Origin: Ruminococcus_G sp963594675
GTDB taxonomy: Bacteria > Bacillota > Clostridia > Lachnospirales > Lachnospiraceae
Direction: 5' to 3'
NCBI GenBank assembly: GCA_963594675.1
Contig: CAVBGA010000009.1
Span: 1 to 6,249 of the forward strand
DNA length: 6,249 bases
The notes under the pieces were generated by a model. It searched no databases, was not told where the DNA came from, and saw nothing but the letters and a program-made list of their open reading frames with translations. Of the stretch, positions 1-6,040 are shown one piece after another. Positions within the stretch are counted from its first letter, which is position 1. Every line of letters starts with the position of its first letter. The position numbers and the translations under genes are program-made.

Positions 1-559
1 CAAGTATAAGGCGGATTATGCGGGGATTGTTGTTTTTTTCGAAAAAAGCAAGAGAAATCAGCCCTTGATTTCTGCGAGAAAGCTGCTGAATGCTTTGGGA
101 AATGAAGTGCAGAAGGTTGCCGTGTGTGTGTCTCCGACACTAGAGCAGTTGGAAAAAATTCAAGAGTGTGGTTTTGATATTTTACAGGTGCACGGAGAGT
201 TGAGCAGGGAAGTGCTTTTGGCATGCCGACTGCCCATCTTTCGTGCCTATAATATCAAAAATGGTCAAATACCTGATATAGATGATCATGATAAGATTCT
301 TGCCTATGTTTTGGACGGGGCCATGCCTGGCAAAGGGAAAACCTTTGATTGGTCTGCCATAGAAAAATTTGATTTCCATGGCAAGAGTAAGGTATTGGCT
401 GGTGGACTCACTGCGGACAATATAAAAGAAGGAATTCGTAGCACCAGACCGGACATTGTGGATGTGAGCTCTTACGTGGAGAAGGAAGATGGGAGCGGCA
501 AGGATGAGAAGAAAATACAAAAATTCCTGGAAAGTGTCTGGTGTTCCTGGGAAGATTAG
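1..559 (+). CDS. trpF: Phosphoribosylanthranilate isomerase (TrpF-like), 5'-truncated
   Basis: This gene encodes a cytoplasmic (beta/alpha)8-barrel enzyme that isomerises N-(5'-phosphoribosyl)anthranilate to CdRP, the third step of tryptophan synthesis from chorismate. The reading frame is open from the left edge (first full codon at base 2), giving 185 residues. The family usually has about 200-210, so only the N-terminus, including the KxCG strand with the catalytic Cys, is probably missing. Visible motifs, in order, are ADYAGIVVFFEKSKR (fragment residues about 5-19), LQVHGE after strand 3, the likely catalytic Asp (fragment residue 105, bases 314-316) followed by GKGKTFDW, LAGGLTADNI at the phosphate site, and DVSSYVE with a later GKDEKKI. 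Two positions depart from the usual pattern: GKG replaces the common GGTG, and Tyr replaces Gly in DVSSGVE. A TTG at base 65 is an internal codon, not the start. The stop at 557-559 overlaps the bioY ribosome binding site, so the two genes are probably co-transcribed and translationally coupled. No other trp gene is visible. Confidence 0.87.
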   Translation, partial: KYKADYAGIVVFFEKSKRNQPLISARKLLNALGNEVQKVAVCVSPTLEQLEKIQECGFDILQVHGELSREVLLACRLPIFRAYNIKNGQIPDIDDHDKILAYVLDGAMPGKGKTFDWSAIEKFDFHGKSKVLAGGLTADNIKEGIRSTRPDIVDVSSYVEKEDGSGKDEKKIQKFLESVWCSWED

Positions 560-562
560 GAG
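558..562 (+). promoter_or_regulatory. bioY ribosome binding site overlapping the trpF stop
   Basis: AGGAG begins inside the TAG stop codon of trpF and lies 5 nt before the ATG at 568. It fixes the bioY start at 568, rather than at an in-frame ATG at 541 that lies inside trpF and would add nine residues with no Shine-Dalgarno sequence suited to it. The overlap suggests that ribosomes ending on trpF restart on bioY. Confidence 0.8.
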
Positions 563-567
563 TCATT

Positions 568-1119
568 ATGAAAAAGAGTGATAAGAAAAAATTAAGCATT
601 CAGGATATGGTACTGATAGCGATGTTTGCGGCAGTGATTTCTGTCCTTTCCATCCTGTCTATTCCTACTCCCTCCGGTGTTCCCTTTACATTGCAGACCT
701 TTGCTATTGCCCTTTGCGGCTATTTCTTGGGAAAAGGAAGGGGAGCTGCGGCAGCCTTTCTGTACTTGTTGATTGGAGCTGTAGGACTTCCTGTTTTTTC
801 TGGAATGAAAGGTGGATTTGGTGTTCTGGCAGGACCTACCGGTGGATTTATCGTAGGATTTATAGCCATGGCAGCCATCTGCGGATTTGGTATGGAATGG
901 AAGAATAGAGTGCTGAGTTTGATTTTGGGTTTTGTTGGACTGGCAGTTTGCCACATATTTGGATTTGTCTGGTATGCGGTTCTTATGAGTGTAAGCCTGA
1001 CGGAGTCCTTTCTTTTGGTCAGTGCACCTTATTTAATTAAAGATGTGATTTCTTTAGTGGGAGCCTACCTGCTTGCATTGATTTTGAAGAAAACGCTTGG
1101 AAAAGCCGGTATACAGTAA
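568..1119 (+). CDS. bioY: BioY, biotin-specific S component of an ECF transporter
   Basis: BioY is an integral membrane protein that binds biotin and delivers it into the cell, usually together with the shared energy-coupling module EcfA-EcfA'-EcfT. The 183-residue product has a normal BioY length. It has a short Lys-rich cytoplasmic N-terminus (residues 1-9) and about six hydrophobic segments (roughly 12-32, 40-56, 59-77, 88-108, 115-138 and 152-175). Family signatures are clear: GVPFTLQTFAIALCGYFLG (37-55), YLLIGAVGLPVFSG (66-79), GGFGVLAGPTGGFIVGF (82-98) and APYLIKD (153-159), the usual Pro/Asp motif before the last helix. No ecfA or ecfT gene is present in the window, so the energy-coupling genes must be elsewhere if used. 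The start at 568 is set by the adjacent AGGAG. The gene ends inside the loop of a terminator hairpin, so it is the last gene of its operon. No biotin-repressor (BirA) operator was recognised; the operon promoter lies outside the window. Confidence 0.95.
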   Translation: MKKSDKKKLSIQDMVLIAMFAAVISVLSILSIPTPSGVPFTLQTFAIALCGYFLGKGRGAAAAFLYLLIGAVGLPVFSGMKGGFGVLAGPTGGFIVGFIAMAAICGFGMEWKNRVLSLILGFVGLAVCHIFGFVWYAVLMSVSLTESFLLVSAPYLIKDVISLVGAYLLALILKKTLGKAGIQ

Positions 1120-1137
1120 TCTGTATGCCGCTTTTTT
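1102..1137 (+). terminator. Rho-independent terminator of the trpF-bioY operon
   Basis: The left arm 1102-1116 (AAAGCCGGTATACAG) pairs with the right arm 1121-1134 (CTGTATGCCGCTTT), with one bulged C and one G-U pair. A 4-nt loop (TAAT) and a T6 run at 1132-1137 complete it. The bioY stop codon TAA (1117-1119) is the loop itself, so the left arm is coding sequence. Confidence 0.88.
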
Positions 1138-1188
1138 ACTATATAAATGTATTTTTCATCGAACAACTTCGTTTTTTTGCACAGAAAA

Positions 1189-1217
1189 TGGACATGAAAA
1201 AATATTGGTGCTATAAT
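1189..1217 (+). promoter_or_regulatory. SigA-type promoter of nifJ
   Basis: The -35 element TGGACA (1189-1194) is separated by exactly 17 nt from a consensus -10 element TATAAT (1212-1217). Transcription should start near 1223-1225, giving a leader of about 65 nt before the nifJ ATG. The near-consensus promoter, with the strong ribosome binding site downstream, fits an abundant central-metabolism enzyme. No confident regulator operator is visible next to it. Confidence 0.82.
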
Positions 1218-1239
1218 TACCACAGCGTATACATAAGAT

Positions 1240-1261
1240 GTAATTATATATCATAATTTAC
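1240..1261 (+). other. AT-rich hairpin in the nifJ leader
   Basis: GTAATTAT (1240-1247) can pair with ATAA-T-TTAC (1253-1261) with one bulged base and a 5-nt loop, just upstream of the AAGGAGG at 1271-1277. It is AT-rich and weak. It could protect the 5' end of the message or be a chance feature of an AT-rich leader. No known riboswitch was recognised. Confidence 0.3.
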
Positions 1262-1287
1262 TTACAAATTAAGGAGGAAAACAAAAC

Positions 1288-4200
1288 ATGGCTAGAAAAA
1301 TGAAAACCATGGATGGTAACCATGCTGCAGCACATGCATCCTACGCTTATTCTGATGTAGCTGCAATCTATCCGATTACTCCGTCATCAGTTATGGCAGA
1401 GGCTACAGATGAGTGGGCAACTCAGGGAAGAAAGAACATCTTCGGACAGGAAGTTCAGGTAACTGAGATGCAGTCCGAGGCAGGTGCAGCAGGTGCAGTT
1501 CACGGTTCTTTGGTAGCTGGTGCTCTTACTACAACCTATACAGCTTCTCAGGGACTTCTTCTGATGATCCCGAATCTTTATAAAATTGCTGGTGAGCAGC
1601 TTCCCGGCGTATTCAATGTATCCGCTCGTGCCGTATCTTCACACGCACTGAATATTTTCGGAGATCATTCTGATGTTTACGCCTGTCGTCAGACTGGATG
1701 TGCAATGCTTTGCGAGTCCAGTGTACAGGAGGTTATGGACCTTACACCGGTAGCACATTGTGCAGCTCTGGAAGGAAAAGTTCCTTTCATTAACTTCTTC
1801 GATGGATTCCGTACATCACATGAGATCCAGAAGATCGAGACATGGGATTATGAAGATCTTAAAGATCTGATTAACATGGATGCTGTTGATGAGTATCGCG
1901 CAAATGCATTGAACCCGAATCATCCTTGCCAGAAAGGTTCTGCTCAGAACCCGGATATCTTCTTCCAGGCAAGAGAGGCATGCAACCCTTATTATAATGC
2001 CCTTCCGGCAATTGTTCAGAATTACATGGACAAAGTTAATGCTAAGATTGGCACAAACTACAAGCTTTTCAACTACTACGGAGCAGAGGATGCAGAGAAG
2101 ATCATCATCGCTATGGGTTCTGTTTGCGACACTATCGATGAGACCATCGATTATCTGACAGCAGCAGGCGAAAAAGTTGGTGTTGTTAAAGTTCGTCTTT
2201 ACAGACCATTTAGCGCTGAGGCACTGATCGCTGCTATTCCTGAGACAGTAAAACAGATTACTGTTCTTGACAGAACAAAAGAGCCTGGATCACTTGGTGA
2301 GCCGCTGTATCTTGATGTTGTTGCAGCTCTGAAATTCTCTAAATTTGATCAGGTTCCGGTATATACAGGACGTTATGGTCTTGGTTCTAAGGACGTTACT
2401 CCTTCTCAGATCGTTGCTGTATACAACAACACAGAGAAGAAGCAGTTCACAATCGGTATCAACGATGATGTTACTTTCCTTTCACTTCCAGAAGGTCCTC
2501 AGCTGGTTACTACTCCAGAAGGAACAATCAACTGCAAGTTCTGGGGTCTGGGAGCAGATGGTACTGTAGGTGCAAACAAGAACTCCATCAAGATCATCGG
2601 TGATAATACAGACATGTATGCTCAGGCATATTTTGATTATGACTCCAAAAAATCCGGTGGTGTTACTATGTCTCACCTTCGTTTTGGTAAACTGCCGATC
2701 AAATCAACATATCTGATTCATCAGGCAAACTTTGTAGCATGTCACAATCCTTCTTATGTAAGAAAATATAACATGGTACAGGAACTGGTTGACGGTGGTA
2801 CATTCCTTCTGAACTGTCCTTGGGATAAAGAAGGTCTTGAGAAGCATCTTCCTGGACAGGTAAAGAAATTCATCGCTGATCACAAGATTAAATTCTATGT
2901 AATTGACGGTATTAAGATTGGTAAAGAGATCGGACTTGGCGGACGTATCAATACTGTTCTTCAGTCTGCATTCTTCAAACTTGCTAACATTATTCCGGAA
3001 GAGGATGCAATTTCTCTTATGAAAGCAGCTGCTAAGGCTACTTACGGAAGAAAAGGTGACAAGATCGTACAGATGAACTACGATGCCATCGATGCTGGTG
3101 CAAAACAGGTTGTTGAGGTTGAGGTTCCGGAGAGCTGGAAAGATTGTACAGATGAAGGCCTTGATTTCCCGAGAGCTGAGAAAGGTCGTCAGGATGTTGT
3201 GGACTTCGTTAACAATATTCAGCTTAAAGTCAGCGCTCAGGAGGGTAATACACTTCCTGTATCTGCATTCAAGGATTATGTTGATGGTTCTACACCTTCA
3301 GGTGCATCTGCATATGAGAAACGTGGTATTGCAGTAGATATCCCGGTATGGAATACAGAGAACTGTATCCAGTGTAACCGTTGTGCATATGTTTGCCCGC
3401 ATGCAGTTATTCGTCCGGTAGCACTGACAGAGGCAGAGGCTGCTGCAGCTCCTGCAGATATGAAAACACTTCCTATGACAGGAATGAGTGAGTATAAATT
3501 CGGTATCGTTGTTTCCGCACTTGACTGTACAGGTTGTGGTTCCTGCGTTAACGTTTGCCCAGGCAAAAAAGGCAACAAAGCTCTCTCCATGGAGAATCTG
3601 GAAGCAAACCGTGGCGAGCAGGTATACTTCGACTATGCAGTAGAGCTTCCGGAGAAAAAGGATGTAATCGAGAAATTTAAAGAGGCTACTGTTAAGGGAA
3701 GCCAGTTCAAGACTCCACTCCTTGAGTTCTCAGGTGCTTGTGCAGGTTGTGGTGAGACACCTTATGCAAAATTGATTACACAGCTGTTCGGTGACAGAAT
3801 GTATATTGCAAATGCAACAGGATGCTCCTCTATTTGGGGTAACTCTTCACCGTCCACACCATATACAGTAAATAAAGAAGGCAAAGGTCCGGCTTGGGAT
3901 AACTCCCTGTTCGAGGATAATGCAGAGTTTGGTTATGGTATGTTCCTTGCTCAGAAAGCAATTCGTGACAATATCAAAACAAATCTGGAAGATCTGATGG
4001 CAAACACATCCAGCGAGGATGTAAAAGCTGCTGGCCAGGAGTACCTTGATACTTTCTCAATCGGTGCTGCTAATGGTACAGCTACAGACAAATTGGTTGC
4101 TGCTCTTGAATCAGAAGGATCTGATGCAGCAAAAGCACTGCTGAAGAAGAAAGATTACATGGCTAAGAAGTCACAGTGGATCTTCGGTGGTGACGGATGG

Positions 4201-4830
4201 GCTTACGATATCGGTTTCGGTGGTGTTGATCATGTTCTGGCTAGCGGTCAGGATATCAACATTATGGTATTCGATACTGAGGTTTATTCTAATACAGGTG
4301 GACAGTCTTCTAAATCTACACCGACAGGTGCAATCGCTCAGTTCGCTGCAGGCGGTAAAGAGGTTAAGAAGAAAGATATGGCTAGTATCGCAATGAGCTA
4401 TGGCTATGTATATGTAGCTCAGATCTCCATGGGTGCTGACTTCAATCAGACAGTAAAAGCTCTGGCTGAGGCAGAGGCTTATCCAGGACCATCTCTGATC
4501 ATTGCATATGCTCCATGTATCAACCATGGTATCAAGAAAGGTATGAGCAAAGCTCAGACTGAGGAAGAACTGGCTGTTAAGTCTGGATATTGGCATAACT
4601 TCCGTTACAATCCTGCTCTGAGAGCAGAGGGCAAAGCTGCATTCTCACTGGATTCCAAAGCTCCTACAGAGAGCTATCAGGAATTCCTGGATGGAGAGGT
4701 TCGTTACAATTCTCTGAAACGTGCTAATCCTGAGAAGGCTGAGAGACTCTTTGCTAAATCTGAGAAGGAAGCAAAAGAGAGATATGCTTACCTCAATAAG
4801 CTCATCGCTCTTTATGGCGGAGAAGAATAA
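1288..4830 (+). CDS. nifJ: Pyruvate:ferredoxin (flavodoxin) oxidoreductase, single-chain
   Basis: PFOR is a cytoplasmic, oxygen-sensitive enzyme that converts pyruvate, CoA and oxidised ferredoxin to acetyl-CoA, CO2 and reduced ferredoxin, the main pyruvate-oxidising step in anaerobic clostridia. At 1180 residues it has the usual single-chain length. Domain order is complete: an N-terminal pyruvate/TPP domain (about 1-258), a CoA-binding transketolase C-terminal-like domain (about 259-415), a gamma-like domain (about 416-627), a two-cluster ferredoxin domain, then the C-terminal TPP domain. Residues matching active-site positions known from the Desulfovibrio africanus enzyme are present: Thr31, Glu64, Arg114 and Asn1002 (its Asn996). 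[4Fe-4S] ligands are Cys693/696/699/703 and Cys747/750/753/757. The proximal cluster ligands are Cys818, Cys821, Cys846 and Cys1077. The TPP/Mg motif runs from GDGWAYDIGFGG (968-979) to DTEVYSNTGGQ (996-1006). The protective C-terminal extension of the D. africanus enzyme is absent. The ATG at 1288 follows AAGGAGG (1271-1277) by 10 nt. It is flanked by its own promoter and terminator, so probably monocistronic. Confidence 0.98.
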   Translation: MARKMKTMDGNHAAAHASYAYSDVAAIYPITPSSVMAEATDEWATQGRKNIFGQEVQVTEMQSEAGAAGAVHGSLVAGALTTTYTASQGLLLMIPNLYKIAGEQLPGVFNVSARAVSSHALNIFGDHSDVYACRQTGCAMLCESSVQEVMDLTPVAHCAALEGKVPFINFFDGFRTSHEIQKIETWDYEDLKDLINMDAVDEYRANALNPNHPCQKGSAQNPDIFFQAREACNPYYNALPAIVQNYMDKVNAKIGTNYKLFNYYGAEDAEKIIIAMGSVCDTIDETIDYLTAAGEKVGVVKVRLYRPFSAEALIAAIPETVKQITVLDRTKEPGSLGEPLYLDVVAALKFSKFDQVPVYTGRYGLGSKDVTPSQIVAVYNNTEKKQFTIGINDDVTFLSLPEGPQLVTTPEGTINCKFWGLGADGTVGANKNSIKIIGDNTDMYAQAYFDYDSKKSGGVTMSHLRFGKLPIKSTYLIHQANFVACHNPSYVRKYNMVQELVDGGTFLLNCPWDKEGLEKHLPGQVKKFIADHKIKFYVIDGIKIGKEIGLGGRINTVLQSAFFKLANIIPEEDAISLMKAAAKATYGRKGDKIVQMNYDAIDAGAKQVVEVEVPESWKDCTDEGLDFPRAEKGRQDVVDFVNNIQLKVSAQEGNTLPVSAFKDYVDGSTPSGASAYEKRGIAVDIPVWNTENCIQCNRCAYVCPHAVIRPVALTEAEAAAAPADMKTLPMTGMSEYKFGIVVSALDCTGCGSCVNVCPGKKGNKALSMENLEANRGEQVYFDYAVELPEKKDVIEKFKEATVKGSQFKTPLLEFSGACAGCGETPYAKLITQLFGDRMYIANATGCSSIWGNSSPSTPYTVNKEGKGPAWDNSLFEDNAEFGYGMFLAQKAIRDNIKTNLEDLMANTSSEDVKAAGQEYLDTFSIGAANGTATDKLVAALESEGSDAAKALLKKKDYMAKKSQWIFGGDGWAYDIGFGGVDHVLASGQDINIMVFDTEVYSNTGGQSSKSTPTGAIAQFAAGGKEVKKKDMASIAMSYGYVYVAQISMGADFNQTVKALAEAEAYPGPSLIIAYAPCINHGIKKGMSKAQTEEELAVKSGYWHNFRYNPALRAEGKAAFSLDSKAPTESYQEFLDGEVRYNSLKRANPEKAERLFAKSEKEAKERYAYLNKLIALYGGEE

Positions 4831-4917
4831 TATAACGATTGTAGGGTTAAGAAGATTTGCAACTCTGAAGTAGGATAGCCTGCATGAGGAGATAAAGATT
4901 TGAAACCTGTATATAAG

Positions 4918-4953
4918 AAAGCGGTGTTCCGATTATCGGGGCACCGTTTTTTT
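4918..4953 (+). terminator. Rho-independent terminator of nifJ
   Basis: CGGTGTTCCGA (4922-4932) pairs with TCGGGGCACCG (4936-4946) over 11 bp, including two G-U pairs, with a 3-nt loop. It is followed by T7 (4947-4953) and preceded by an A-rich flank that can extend the stem. The stem starts 91 nt after the nifJ stop codon. Confidence 0.92.
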
Positions 4954-5070
4954 CGTTGCCATGCATCCGGAGGGAGCTGCTGGTGGCAGGTCCTGTAGGT
5001 ATAGGAATCCTTGTCCCCTTTTTGACTATCTGAAAGTAAACAAAATATCCTCCTTTTGAAAATAAATAAC

Positions 5071-5120
5071 TTGCGTACGAAAATTTTCCTCTTTTATAAT
5101 TAAATGATAAATGTTATAAT
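5071..5120 (+). promoter_or_regulatory. Probable promoter region with two -10 elements
   Basis: Two perfect TATAAT hexamers lie upstream of the PRT-like gene. The first (5095-5100) has a partial -35, TTGCGT (5071-5076), at 18 nt spacing. The second (5115-5120) lacks a good -35 but is preceded by TG at 5112-5113, making an extended -10 (TGTTATAAT). Starts would fall near 5107 and 5127, giving leaders of about 80-105 nt. Which one is used cannot be decided from sequence, and the AT-rich context makes one chance match plausible. Confidence 0.6.
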
Positions 5121-5135
5121 AAACGGGTAAGTACA

Positions 5136-5166
5136 GAAAATTCCGAAAATAATAAAGGAATCTTTC
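5136..5166 (+). other. Leader hairpin upstream of the PRT-like gene
   Basis: GAAAATTCC (5136-5144) pairs with GGAAT-C-TTTC (5157-5166) over 9 bp with one bulged C and a 12-nt A-rich loop. It lies within the predicted leader, about 30 nt before the ribosome binding site. No T-run follows, so it is not a simple terminator. It does not match a riboswitch class that I recognise. Confidence 0.35.
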
Positions 5167-5194
5167 GAATGGATGGAAAATAACAAATGATAAC

Positions 5195-5202
5195 AAGGGA
5201 GG
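5195..5202 (+). promoter_or_regulatory. Ribosome binding site of the PRT-like gene
   Basis: AAGGGAGG lies 7 nt before the ATG at 5210. This spacing favours that start over the in-frame ATG at 5222 (Met5), which would be 19 nt away. Confidence 0.75.
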
Positions 5203-5209
5203 AAATTCT

Positions 5210-5866
5210 ATGGAAGAACGGATGGTAAAAGTTTTTGCAAATCAGAATTCAAAGATAGCTTTAAAGGTGTATCATGGGCATTATGCGACGCCGCATTCCC
5301 ACATCAGCCATTATTTTGATATGACCACATTGAAGACCAGAACTTCCGAGGCACATGCGGTAGCTCATGAGCTGGCAAAAAAATATGCAAATAATACAAT
5401 TGTTGACACCATCATTACCCTAGATGGAACAGAAGTCATCGGGGCATATTTGGCAGAAGAGTTGACCGAGGCAGGAATTATGTGCATGAATGCCCATAAG
5501 GCAATCTATGTGATTTCCCCAGAGTTTAACAATCAAGGTAATGTTATTTTCCGAGACAATGTGAAGCCCATGCTTAAGGATAAACACATTTTGGTTCTCG
5601 TTGGAACGGCCACCACAGGTGGATCCCTTCTGACCTGCATGGATGCTCTTTCCTATTATGGAGGAATTCCTGCAGGTGTCTGCTCCGTCTTCAGTGCCAT
5701 TAGCAAGATTATGGGTATTGAGGTAAACGCTGTATTTACGCAAAAGGATTTGCCAGAATATCATAGCTATACCAGTAGAGATTGTCCTTGCTGCAAAAAG
5801 GGGGAACCAATTGATGCGATTGTGAATGGTTTTGGTTACTCTCGTTTAGGCAGAAGGGAATCCTGA
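5210..5866 (+). CDS. PRT-fold protein resembling orotate phosphoribosyltransferase
   Basis: This 218-residue soluble protein looks like a type I phosphoribosyltransferase, the fold that transfers ribose-5-phosphate from PRPP to a base. The core is recognisable: DTIITLDGTEVIGAYLAEEL (66-85), resembling the segment where PyrE-type enzymes bind pyrophosphate, then a predicted strand and loop HILVLVGTATTGGSLL (126-141) at the PRPP-binding position, followed by a helix and YYGG. The C-terminal CPCCKKGEPI (192-201) resembles the Cys-x-x-Cys-Lys-x-Gly-x-Pro tail of some PyrE proteins. In active PRTs the loop normally carries two adjacent acidic residues before the TTGG turn; here Val131-Gly132 occupy that place. 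The N-terminus has five His in 13 residues (22, 24, 29, 31, 34). It appears to be transcribed alone, with no pyr genes adjacent. I therefore do not assign pyrE: it may be a divergent PRT, a regulator or a ligand-binding relative. PRT-fold membership is fairly secure; the substrate is unknown. Confidence 0.75.
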   Translation: MEERMVKVFANQNSKIALKVYHGHYATPHSHISHYFDMTTLKTRTSEAHAVAHELAKKYANNTIVDTIITLDGTEVIGAYLAEELTEAGIMCMNAHKAIYVISPEFNNQGNVIFRDNVKPMLKDKHILVLVGTATTGGSLLTCMDALSYYGGIPAGVCSVFSAISKIMGIEVNAVFTQKDLPEYHSYTSRDCPCCKKGEPIDAIVNGFGYSRLGRRES

Positions 5867-5888
5867 TTCTCTTTAGAGGAAAGAAAAT

Positions 5889-5937
5889 AAAAGACCTGGA
5901 AGAAGAAAACGATGTTTTTTTCTCTAGGTCTTTTTTT
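5889..5937 (+). terminator. Rho-independent terminator of the PRT-like gene
   Basis: AAAAGACCT (5889-5897) pairs with AGGTCTTTT (5926-5934). The stem can be extended inward by imperfect purine-pyrimidine pairing (GAAGAAGAAAAC against GTTTTTTTCTC) around a short GAT loop. A T7 run (5931-5937) follows. The A-rich left flank means the reverse orientation could also terminate, but no opposing gene is seen. Confidence 0.88.
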
Positions 5938-5947
5938 AAAAGTTCTA

Positions 5948-5976
5948 TTGACAAAGATATAAGTGGGGTGTATATT
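5948..5976 (+). promoter_or_regulatory. SigA-type promoter of the hrcA operon
   Basis: A perfect -35 element TTGACA (5948-5953) and a -10 element TATATT (5971-5976) are separated by 17 nt. Transcription should start near 5982-5984, directly ahead of the CIRCE operator. The promoter begins about 10 bp after the preceding terminator. Confidence 0.9.
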
Positions 5977-5987
5977 AGCAATAGATG

Positions 5988-6014
5988 TTAGCACTCCTTA
6001 TTATTGAGTGCTAA
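5988..6014 (+). promoter_or_regulatory. CIRCE operator (HrcA binding site)
   Basis: A perfect inverted repeat TTAGCACTC-N9-GAGTGCTAA (5988-5996 and 6006-6014) matches the full CIRCE consensus. It starts about 5 bp after the predicted transcription start. HrcA bound here blocks transcription of class I heat-shock genes until stress titrates or inactivates HrcA. Because it lies in the leader, it would also form a hairpin in the mRNA. Confidence 0.98.
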
Positions 6015-6040
6015 CAGAGAAAGAGGAAAGGAGTGACCGG

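Larger units (their letters stand above)
4831..5209. other. Intergenic region between nifJ and the PRT-like gene
   Basis: This 379-bp gap holds no convincing gene. Bases 4831-4917 are the nifJ 3' untranslated region; 4918-4953 is its terminator. Bases 4955-5015 are noticeably more GC-rich than their surroundings and can fold weakly (TGCCA at 4957-4961 with TGGCA at 4984-4988, enclosing GCA/TGC pairs); their role is unknown. From about 5020 the sequence becomes AT-rich and carries the likely promoter, leader hairpin and ribosome binding site of the next gene. Confidence 0.7.

Noticed and set aside
182..520. 112-codon open frame on the - strand opposite trpF
   Set aside because: The + strand frame has clear TrpF motifs across the same bases; the reverse product shows no domain and no supported start.
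1160..1178. Mini-hairpin CGAA-CAAC-TTCG followed by T7 as a second terminator after bioY
   Set aside because: A 4-bp AT/GC mixed stem is too short to be convincing, and a strong terminator lies just upstream.
1218..1287. Redox (Rex-type) operator or riboswitch in the nifJ leader
   Set aside because: No TTGTTAA-N6-TTAACAA-like inverted repeat and no recognisable riboswitch core; only a weak AT-rich stem is present.
4171..4596. 141-codon open frame on the - strand inside nifJ
   Set aside because: It lies opposite the highly conserved TPP domain of nifJ, with no ribosome binding site or family resemblance; it is a by-product of nifJ codon usage.
4900..4998. Possible 32-codon ORF starting at TTG 4900 with GAGGAG (4886-4891) 8 nt upstream
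   Set aside because: It runs straight through the nifJ terminator hairpin and T-run, the start is TTG, and the peptide has no recognisable features. The good Shine-Dalgarno match is probably coincidental in purine-rich sequence.
5022..5048. TTGACT at 5022-5027 as a -35 element for the PRT-like gene
   Set aside because: At suitable spacing there is only a poor AT-rich -10; the TATAAT elements at 5095 and 5115 are better placed and better matched.
5420..5764. 114-codon open frame on the - strand opposite the PRT-like gene
   Set aside because: It is antisense to a coherent PRT-fold frame with a good ribosome binding site; the reverse frame has none and matches nothing recognisable.
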